Below are positions 57,935 to 64,000 of a DNA stretch of 64,000 nt, piece after piece. Under the pieces are notes generated by a model. The model had not been told where the DNA came from. It did no database searches and saw nothing but the letters and a program-made list of their open reading frames with translations. Position numbers and translations under genes: made by a program. Source of the DNA: SAR324 cluster bacterium (GTDB lineage: Bacteria > SAR324 > NAC60-12). The DNA lies in assembly GCA_028281495.1 (NCBI GenBank), contig JANQJU010000033.1, forward strand, positions 372,001 through 436,000, read 5' to 3'. How positions within the stretch are numbered: the stretch's first letter is position 1; each line of letters begins with the position of its first letter.

Positions 57935-59002
57935 CGAGGAGACCAATTGGTGAGCCATATGGATCGCATGGATGAGCGAATTTGGATCTGCCTGAAAGAG
58001 CGCAGCACGATCAAAAGCAGTGCCATGATCCACAGAAGTTCGAATGATGGGCAACCCCAAAGTGACATTCACCCCTCGTTCGAAGCCTATCAGCTTCAGA
58101 GGGATGTGAGCTTGGTCGTGATACAAAGCAATCACGGCATCAAAACGATTGTCACGATGTTGAATAAAAATCACATCCGGTGAGATGGGGCCTTCACAAT
58201 CCATCCCTTCGCGTCGGGCCTGCTCAATTGCAGGCAGGATGATATCCCGTTCTTCCGTTCCAAAAATCCCATTTTCGCTGGCATGCGGATTCAATCCAGG
58301 AACCCCCAGGCGGGGTTTTTCGATACCCATTTGGATCAAAGCCTGATGTGCGATCCGCATCACCTTAAGAATCCGTTCTGGAGTCAACGAGGCAATCGCC
58401 TGCCGCAAGGCCAGGTGCACGGTGACATGAATCGCCCGAAGGTTATCCACCGTGAGCATCATGACCGGTTGAGCTTGATTGGTATGATGCGAAAGGATCT
58501 CGGTATGTCCTGGAAAGAAGTGTCCCGCAGCATGCAGCGCTGCTTTACTCAGTGGAGCGGTTGCAATGGCTGAAATTTTTCCAGTTTTTGCAGCTTCGAT
58601 AGCAGCAACTAGACAACGATAGGCCGTCTCTCCCCCCCACGCACAAAGCAACCCCGGTTGCCACTGCCTGTCTTTTTTCACAGCGATATCGTGAACTGGA
58701 ATCACATAACTGTCTTCGTCAAACACCCGATTGGCTGAATTTGATGGCGAGGGAGTGAGCTGGTAAGGCAGCATGGTCTCTGTGGACGTGGATTGGTGAG
58801 GCAGCATGGTCTCTTCAGAAACAAACTGAAGTGGAGTGTCGAGCTGGTGATTGACTGCTTGAAGGACTTCCAAGTCTCCAAAAACAATCGGTTGCCACGT
58901 AAGGAAAGGGTGGAGTTGGTGCAAAGCCCGGATGATAATTTCGGGACCAATTCCATTAGGGTCCCCCAGTGTGAGGCCCAATTTGGGTTTGTTGGAAAAC
59001 AT
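57914..59002 (-). CDS. pdxA: 4-hydroxythreonine-4-phosphate dehydrogenase
   Basis: PdxA oxidises 4-phosphohydroxy-L-threonine in the DXP-dependent pathway to pyridoxal phosphate. Signatures: LGLTLGDPNGIGPEI at the start, ATAPLSKAALHAAGHFFPGH, the metal-site histidines in PGHTEIL, and YHDQAHIPLK, then VNVTLGLPIIRTSVDHGTAF. It is 362 residues, about 30 more than usual. The extra length is a loop near residues 80-110 built from a 33-bp tandem repeat (ETMLP...TETMLP). It follows the TerB-like gene by six bases, so they form an operon. It supplies PLP, the cofactor of the decarboxylase embedded in the NRPS, although that link is general metabolism. Confidence 0.95.
   Translation of the reverse strand: MFSNKPKLGLTLGDPNGIGPEIIIRALHQLHPFLTWQPIVFGDLEVLQAVNHQLDTPLQFVSEETMLPHQSTSTETMLPYQLTPSPSNSANRVFDEDSYVIPVHDIAVKKDRQWQPGLLCAWGGETAYRCLVAAIEAAKTGKISAIATAPLSKAALHAAGHFFPGHTEILSHHTNQAQPVMMLTVDNLRAIHVTVHLALRQAIASLTPERILKVMRIAHQALIQMGIEKPRLGVPGLNPHASENGIFGTEERDIILPAIEQARREGMDCEGPISPDVIFIQHRDNRFDAVIALYHDQAHIPLKLIGFERGVNVTLGLPIIRTSVDHGTAFDRAALFQADPNSLIHAIHMAHQLVSSSATSAP
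58762..58817. repeat. 33-bp in-frame repeat in pdxA
   Basis: TGGT(A/G)AGGCAGCATGGTCTC occurs twice with a period of 33 bases, producing the extra loop in PdxA. Confidence 0.85.
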
Positions 59003-59008
59003 AGAGCG

Positions 59009-59695
59009 TTAGATGGTAGGAGTCGCTGTGACATCGGCATGATGCAATTCTCCGCGAATCGCTTGGATGTTGCGGAGCAAATTTCCCAAGGTATCCACTT
59101 CTTCCGGACTCACTTCACCGTCGGCAAAGACAGCCCCGATGATCCATTTGACCACAATAGTGAGGAAACGGGAGTCTTGGGGAAGTGAAGTAATCAGGTG
59201 CTCGAATTGCTCTTCTGATTCTTCAAGCGGCATGATGATTTCATCATTGAGAGAGAAGGTATTTTTAAGATGGGTGAAAAATTTTTGTTCCTTAGGATCA
59301 GCCGCACCATCTGAAAAGATGGTTGCCATCACGGCCCTAGCGAATTGCAAAGGGTTGATGGAAGCATTCAAGACCCGCTTGTTAATATCCCGGACCTCCA
59401 CATCATAATCGAGGTCAAATTGTGAATACAAACGGTTCATTTCTTGCTGGTTCCAGATCATTCGGTCAGCAGGAATATTGATGACGGCAGCAATCGACTC
59501 CATTTCTTCAGATGTGATGAGTTCGTCATCTTCCTCGTAGTCAAAAATCTCATTCAATCGCTGCTGTCCGATATCTGTTTTTTGCAGCAAGGCATCCAGC
59601 ATGCCAAATTCCCCACCCTCCAAAAAACTATAAAAATGCAGTGCTTTTCTAAATAAACGGGTGCGTTGGTATTCTTCTGACTGGTAATCCGTCAT
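59009..59695 (-). CDS. TerB-like protein
   Basis: 228 residues from ATG 59695 (GAGG about 6 bases upstream); a longer reading to 59734 has no better site. The C-terminal two thirds are a helical TerB-type domain with two matching acidic segments, VMATIFSDGAADPKEQKF and IIGAVFADGEVSPEEVDT, each carrying the D-G-x-x-(D/S)-x-x-E pattern that binds metal in tellurite-resistance TerB. The N-terminal part is acidic and helical. The role is unknown; family members are linked to membrane stress. It is directly upstream of pdxA. Confidence 0.8.
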   Translation of the reverse strand: MTDYQSEEYQRTRLFRKALHFYSFLEGGEFGMLDALLQKTDIGQQRLNEIFDYEEDDELITSEEMESIAAVINIPADRMIWNQQEMNRLYSQFDLDYDVEVRDINKRVLNASINPLQFARAVMATIFSDGAADPKEQKFFTHLKNTFSLNDEIIMPLEESEEQFEHLITSLPQDSRFLTIVVKWIIGAVFADGEVSPEEVDTLGNLLRNIQAIRGELHHADVTATPTI

Positions 59696-59929
59696 AGCCT
59701 CATCTCGACAAGGGGGAAAGAACGGGGACGCCAAGGGTTATCTATCGCAATTTACTATATGCATCTAGAATTGCAAAGCCGTGTTTTGTATGCTCTGCAA
59801 TCAAAATAATCGCAAAACTGCGCTCGGTGTTCAAGAGGAGAAAAGCCAAAGATCAACAAAACGGACCTCAGGCTTCAAGAGACGAAACCACGGATCATCA
59901 ACACCGAGAACCAAACAAAGGATGAAGCT

Positions 59930-60661
59930 ATGGAATTGAAAAACAAGGTGGCACTGGTGACCGGAGCAGGAGTGCGTCTGGGGCAGGAGATTGCAAAGCA
60001 CCTAGCCCAACTCGATATGCAAGTCGCGGTGCATTATCATCGGTCTGAAGAAGGAGCGAAAACAACGTTAGCGCAACTGAAAAGCAAGGAAACATCCCAT
60101 GCTTTATTCTCTGCCGACTTATGCGATGTGTCTCAAGTGGAATTGCTGGTTGATCGGGTAGAAAAACAAATGGGGCCTGTTTCTGTCTTGATCAACAACG
60201 CCGCTGCTTTTTATCCCACCCCTTTATTTTCTGTCGAAGAAGCGCAATGGGATCATTTCTTTGATTTGAATCTGAAGGCTCCCTTTTTTTTGGCCCAACG
60301 CGTGGCTGAATCGATGACAACGCAAGGAGAAGGAAAGATTATCAATATCGCCGATACACGAACAACTCGTCCACGAAAGAAGTTCATTCCTTATACCATC
60401 ACAAAAGCTGGATTGATCACATTGACTCATGGATTGGCACGGGCCTTGGCTCCGGAAATTCAGGTGAACGCAATTGCTCCCGGCACCGTCTTGCCCATCC
60501 ACGAGGAAGGGCACATCGAAACAGAAACCTCCATCCAACAAAGTTTATTGAAACGGATCGGCTCCCCCCAAGACGTGGTAGCGGCCGTAGATTATCTCTT
60601 GCATGGGGATTTCTTGACTGGTGTGGTGCTTCCTGTCGATGGAGGGCGGTCTCTTGTATAA
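59930..60661 (+). CDS. SDR family oxidoreductase, pteridine reductase-like
   Basis: 243 residues, a single Rossmann domain of the short-chain dehydrogenase/reductase family. The nucleotide motif TGAGVRLGQEIA has an Arg in the glycine loop, as in NADPH-using pteridine reductases (FolM/PTR1 type). LINNAAAFYPT is the family NNA motif, and the catalytic Tyr and Lys are in YTITKAG. The C-terminus has IAPGTVLP and VLPVDGGRSL. It probably reduces a pterin, but other SDR substrates are possible. AGGATGAAGCT precedes the ATG. It is convergent with the chemoreceptor gene. Confidence 0.82.
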   Translation: MELKNKVALVTGAGVRLGQEIAKHLAQLDMQVAVHYHRSEEGAKTTLAQLKSKETSHALFSADLCDVSQVELLVDRVEKQMGPVSVLINNAAAFYPTPLFSVEEAQWDHFFDLNLKAPFFLAQRVAESMTTQGEGKIINIADTRTTRPRKKFIPYTITKAGLITLTHGLARALAPEIQVNAIAPGTVLPIHEEGHIETETSIQQSLLKRIGSPQDVVAAVDYLLHGDFLTGVVLPVDGGRSLV

Positions 60662-60668
60662 CCCCTCT

Positions 60669-60742
60669 AACCCGTCTAGAACTTGCCAAAATCGTCGTCG
60701 TTCAGAACCCGTCTAGAACTTGCCAAAATCGTCGTCGCTCAG
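60669..60742. repeat. 37-bp tandem duplication at the end of the chemoreceptor gene
   Basis: 60669-60705 and 60706-60742 differ at one base. The second copy holds the last nine codons and stop of the chemoreceptor gene (LSDDDFGKF), so the first is an extra tail copy past its stop. Confidence 0.95.
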
Positions 60743-62092
60743 AATGGTGCCGGCGGGTGCCAATTCGGTAGAAGCCATCGATGGAGTCACTCCCATTGGT
60801 GAGGGAATTATGGATGTATCGGATGAAGGTGCGGAAGGGGGCATGGGTTCTTCTACAGGAGGGGATACAGAGACAGGGGTTGGCTCGGAAGAAGGGACTT
60901 CATTATAAGAACCGTACACGGTGAATTGATTGACAATCTGTCTCAAGTGGAGTGCCTGCGAGGCCAATTGCTGAATCGATGCGGCATTCGACGAAAACAC
61001 ATTGATATTGTTTTGGCTGATGGTGTTCACTGTTGCCAAAGCTGTATGGACCTGCTGGATGCCTTTGCTCTGAACCCCGCTATCCACCACGATGTTATCC
61101 ACCAATTCCGAAGTTTCGTTGACTGAATTGACGATTTCATTAAAGGTTTTTGCTGTTTGATGAGTCAGTTCCGTCCCGGCTTCAACCCGTGCGAGGGAAG
61201 TTTCAACTAACTCAGTCGTTTCTTTTGCCGCTGACGAACTGCGCTGAGCTAAATTGCGCACTTCTTCGGCAACAACGGCAAAACCTTTTCCATGATCCCC
61301 GGCACGTGCGGCTTCCACCGCCGCATTCAACGCCAGCATATTGGTTTGAAAGGCGATTTCATCCACCACTTTGATCACTTGGGAAATATTATCTGAGGAT
61401 TCACTGATTGCTCGCATCGCTTGCAGCATCTGCTGCATTTGATCATCTCCTTGCTGGGCTAAAAACGAGGCCGAAAGCGACAGTTGATAGGCTGAAGACG
61501 CTTTATCCACATTGGATTTGGTTTGTTCATCGACTGATGCCAAAGACGAAGTCACTTCTTTCAAAGCGGAATTTTGATCTTCCACCCCTTGCAAGAGCGT
61601 ATTGAAAGCGTTGCTAATTTGATCGGCTTCTTGCACCACTTGATCGCCTGTATCGTGCATGGCATGTACGGTTCCTCCTAGACGCTGCCGGGCTTGCTGC
61701 AATGAGGGTTGAACAATGCCTTCTGAAGAAAACGAAAAATTGCCAGAAGCCAAATTCCCTGCCATGATTTCGACTTCTTCGTGAAGTTGTTTGGAAAAAG
61801 TAGTCAAGGCTCCTAACAAACCCTCCAACTCCCCAGAATCTTCCATGTCTTGTTTCGGGTGCAAATCTCCCCGATTCATGGAAGCCAACATAGTATGCGC
61901 TTCTTGCAAAGTGACCCGGAGTTGCCGGGTGGTCATGATCATAAATCCCAACCCCACCAATGTTAACAAAATCGCGATACCTTGTACGACGTTTTGCCAA
62001 GTTGAATCGGGCATATACGCACTGGCAACTGCGCCCAATACCATCACAGTCATGAGAATGGGAAGGAATAGCAATCTCTGTAAAATAGACAT
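60713..62092 (-). CDS. Methyl-accepting chemotaxis protein
   Basis: 459 residues. Two membrane segments lie at about 6-27 and 33-51 with only a few residues between them, so there is no periplasmic ligand domain; sensing would be through the membrane or cytoplasm. A HAMP-like region follows. The conserved hairpin tip is DEIAFQTNMLALNAAVEA with RAGDHGKGFAVVAEEVRNLA. The C-terminus is a Pro/Ser/Glu-rich tail ending in an acidic LSDDDFGKF and lacks the NWETF pentapeptide that tethers CheR/CheB. GGAG is 8 bases before the ATG. No che genes are nearby. Confidence 0.92.
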   Translation of the reverse strand: MSILQRLLFLPILMTVMVLGAVASAYMPDSTWQNVVQGIAILLTLVGLGFMIMTTRQLRVTLQEAHTMLASMNRGDLHPKQDMEDSGELEGLLGALTTFSKQLHEEVEIMAGNLASGNFSFSSEGIVQPSLQQARQRLGGTVHAMHDTGDQVVQEADQISNAFNTLLQGVEDQNSALKEVTSSLASVDEQTKSNVDKASSAYQLSLSASFLAQQGDDQMQQMLQAMRAISESSDNISQVIKVVDEIAFQTNMLALNAAVEAARAGDHGKGFAVVAEEVRNLAQRSSSAAKETTELVETSLARVEAGTELTHQTAKTFNEIVNSVNETSELVDNIVVDSGVQSKGIQQVHTALATVNTISQNNINVFSSNAASIQQLASQALHLRQIVNQFTVYGSYNEVPSSEPTPVSVSPPVEEPMPPSAPSSDTSIIPSPMGVTPSMASTELAPAGTILSDDDFGKF

Positions 62093-62236
62093 AATTTTCT
62101 CCGCGCAATTGTCGATGAAGGCAACATCAATGCGTTTTGGTGAATACCTTAGTAGAGGGGATGAAGTGTGTTTAAAACGGGGCGTATGTTACTGGAAAAA
62201 TCTCTAAAAAGATACCCTTTCAGGTTAGGCTACTAG

Positions 62237-63439
62237 TTAGGGTAAAGAAATTTTACCTAGCGATGTCCTATAGAGACTCCCCGTCACCCCCGGAAGCGTG
62301 ACGGGGTTCCCAGCGAGGGCTTCATTTGCCAAAATTGCAAAACTAATCGCTTCTTTGGCATCGGGCGAGATCCTCAAATCTTGGACATTGCGAATGGCCC
62401 AATGAGGAAGCAGGTGCTGAATCTGTTGCATCAAGTTCTGGTTATGGGTCCCTCCCCCACTGAAATAGATTTCCGTCGGTTGGTCCATCGGTAGGAATGC
62501 CTCATAAGCTTGCTGGATCGAATGGGCTGTCAAGGCAGTTAGAGTAGCAATGGTGTCTTCAGAGGACATTCCACGAGATAATGCCTGTTGATGCACCTTA
62601 TTGAAGTATTCCGTACCAAAGGCTTCTCGCCCAGTCGATTTGGGCGGAGGTAGCTTGAAAAAGGGATCGTCTAAAAGCAGGTTCAGCAACTCATCATGCA
62701 CCTGGCCTTGAGCTGCAATCTGCCCTTCCGGATCAAAATGCTGTTCCGGGTCAATCAGCGCAGCTACTGCCAAGTTGATCAACACATTCGCTGGCCCCGT
62801 ATCAAACGCAATCACGTCCTGAGGATTCCCAGAAGCAGGCAAATACGTCAGGTTGCTGATTCCCCCCAAATTGTGAAGAATCCGAGCCACCCCCGGTTTG
62901 CTGAAGAGAAGATAATCGACATAAGGGACCAAAGGTGCCCCTTCTCCACCCACGGCAATATCTTTGGTTCGAAAATCCGAAATGGTGAGGATTCCAGTGT
63001 GGGTTGCAATTTGGTCCCCATCCCCAATCTGCAACGTGGCATGGAGTGGCTTTCCCATCCAATCGGCCCCTTCCGGCAAATGGTAGAGGGTTTGTCCGTG
63101 GCTCGCGATACAATCTATTGATTGCGATGTCTCTCCCCACGCCTCCAAAGTCTGCTGAATGATTTGCGCAAAAAATCGCCCCAAACTGATGTGCAATTCA
63201 CAAATACGATCCACACTCGACTGATCAGGCTGCATTTGGGACTGCATCTGGGATTTTAGGGTGGAGGCGTAGGGGACTGTCGTGAATTTGCGAAGCTCAG
63301 CACGACATCCCGGACCAGCTCCTTCAATTTCCACCAAAGCGAGATCAACTCCGTCCAATGAGGTTCCCGACATCAATCCTATAATGCGACGTGAAGACTG
63401 TTTGGAGAGTTGGCAAAGCCGTTCAATAGGATTCAACAT
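62237..63439 (-). CDS. anmK: Anhydro-N-acetylmuramic acid kinase
   Basis: AnmK phosphorylates and opens 1,6-anhydro-N-acetylmuramic acid during cell-wall recycling, giving MurNAc-6-phosphate. The N-terminus has IIGLMSGTSLDGVDLALVEI, followed by the ASHGQTLYHLP segment, IGDGDQIATHTGILTISDFR, HNLGGISNLTYLP and a late FSGGGTHN. It is 400 residues, near the family norm; a small SQMQ duplication is present near residue 63. It lies 50 bases downstream of gloB on the same strand. Confidence 0.95.
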   Translation of the reverse strand: MLNPIERLCQLSKQSSRRIIGLMSGTSLDGVDLALVEIEGAGPGCRAELRKFTTVPYASTLKSQMQSQMQPDQSSVDRICELHISLGRFFAQIIQQTLEAWGETSQSIDCIASHGQTLYHLPEGADWMGKPLHATLQIGDGDQIATHTGILTISDFRTKDIAVGGEGAPLVPYVDYLLFSKPGVARILHNLGGISNLTYLPASGNPQDVIAFDTGPANVLINLAVAALIDPEQHFDPEGQIAAQGQVHDELLNLLLDDPFFKLPPPKSTGREAFGTEYFNKVHQQALSRGMSSEDTIATLTALTAHSIQQAYEAFLPMDQPTEIYFSGGGTHNQNLMQQIQHLLPHWAIRNVQDLRISPDAKEAISFAILANEALAGNPVTLPGVTGSLYRTSLGKISLP

Positions 63440-63456
63440 GATTTATTCGATCCATT

Positions 63457-63500
63457 AATTGTCAATAATTGGTTGTCAATAATTGATTTTCAATAATTGT
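63457..63500. repeat. Approximately 15-bp repeat, three copies, at the end of gloB
   Basis: Three units related to TTGTCAATAATTGG. In the gloB direction the first one contains the last codons and the stop (63492-63490), and the other two follow it. Confidence 0.85.
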
Positions 63501-64000
63501 CTTTCATACGTCGGATGACCCGAAGAATGGAAGCGGGAGATAAGTTATTGCTAGGGTCTTGCTGTTTCACCGTGTTTTGAATTTCTGGGCTGTGGTCTCG
63601 CATGAATGGGTTGGTAAGTTTTTCCGATTCCAAAGTGGAAGGGGTGGTTCCTTTCCCAGACCGCCGGAGCTGTCGCACTTCCTCCAATTTGGTTTGAATC
63701 CATCGATTTCCCGGCTCCACCGACTGAGCAAATTCGAGATTGTTTTGGGTGTATTCGTGCCCAAAATAAATTTGAGTGTGATCGGGGAACGATCCAATCA
63801 CTTGATTTATAGAATGATGCATCTGACCGGGAGTGCCTTCAAACAACCGGCCACACCCCGCAGCAAACAAGGTATCTCCTGTGAACGCAGCTTCTTCAAA
63901 ATAGTAAGTAATAGCCCCGCTGGTGTGTCCTGGATTGTGTGTCCAGGTTCCTCTCAACTGACCGATGTTTATGGTTTCATCTCCCTCCAGATAGTGAGTC
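63490..64000 (-). CDS. gloB: Hydroxyacylglutathione hydrolase (glyoxalase II), N-terminus outside window
   Basis: The reading frame is open to the right edge, so the start is outside. About 170 residues are visible. The metal-site His is in NPGHTSGA, followed by AFTGDTLFAAGCGRLFEGT with the bridging Asp and FGHEYTQNNLEFA. The C-terminal part matches the substrate-binding helices of glyoxalase II (RWIQTKLEEVRQL, TNPFMRD). It hydrolyses S-D-lactoylglutathione to D-lactate and glutathione. The stop is in a short repeat, and anmK follows. Confidence 0.92.
   Translation of the reverse strand, partial: THYLEGDETINIGQLRGTWTHNPGHTSGAITYYFEEAAFTGDTLFAAGCGRLFEGTPGQMHHSINQVIGSFPDHTQIYFGHEYTQNNLEFAQSVEPGNRWIQTKLEEVRQLRRSGKGTTPSTLESEKLTNPFMRDHSPEIQNTVKQQDPSNNLSPASILRVIRRMKDNY

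Overview
The window looks like a chromosomal stretch from a Gram-negative bacterium. It has ftsL-ftsI, pdxA, anmK, gloB, an adenosylcobinamide-phosphate synthase, a lipoprotein with a Gram-negative style lipobox, a chemoreceptor and several large hybrid kinases, with roughly 47-50% GC by eye. The set of huge multidomain kinases next to a giant NRPS gene recalls delta-proteobacterial, myxobacterial or cyanobacterial relatives. I cannot name the lineage from the sequence alone. I saw no phage, transposase or CRISPR features.

Layout. (1) 1-4.4 kb, minus strand: a large secreted protein running off the left edge, a small lipoprotein and a PilZ protein. (2) 4.6-6.7 kb, plus strand: a tight operon of two zinc-finger/membrane proteins and cobD/cbiB. 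(3) 6.8-21.1 kb: a signalling block with a two-receiver hybrid kinase carrying an NMT1-like sensor, a receiver-kinase protein, an unrecognised 437-residue protein, a receiver-nucleotide cyclase, a secreted class C beta-lactamase-fold hydrolase, and a 1792-residue Ser/Thr kinase-ATPase-GAF-histidine kinase. (4) 21.3-49.6 kb, minus strand: one 28.3 kb gene for a 9435-residue NRPS-PKS. (5) 50.2-54.1 kb, plus strand: a four-gene operon (esterase, ATP-grasp ligase, esterase, PfkB-like protein), then two small genes and tRNA-Asn. (6) 55-64 kb: housekeeping genes in alternating orientation (ftsL-ftsI, terB-like-pdxA, SDR, chemoreceptor, anmK, gloB).

The main discovery is in the NRPS-PKS. I read it as C - half C - A - PCP / C-A-PCP / C-A(decarboxylase)-PCP / C-A(methyltransferase)-PCP-E / C-A-PCP / C-A-PCP / KS-AT-ACP / TE. 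A complete PLP-dependent group II decarboxylase of about 545 residues sits inside the third adenylation domain, between core motifs A5 and A6. The specificity residues of that same A domain read VDAVFSIAD(K), which fits the published beta-alanine signature. The decarboxylase most resembles, from memory, PanP-type aspartate 1-decarboxylases, which make beta-alanine. The module therefore appears to carry its own enzyme for making its substrate. Other code readings suggest Gln-like, beta-Ala, Tyr (methylated and epimerised), Gly and Thr, then one unreduced malonyl extension and thioesterase release. The first residue is unassigned.

A second pattern runs through the window: short, recent tandem duplications. 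Inside genes they have units divisible by three and sit in interdomain linkers or loops. Outside genes they cluster at or just past stop codons, often duplicating the gene's own 3' end.
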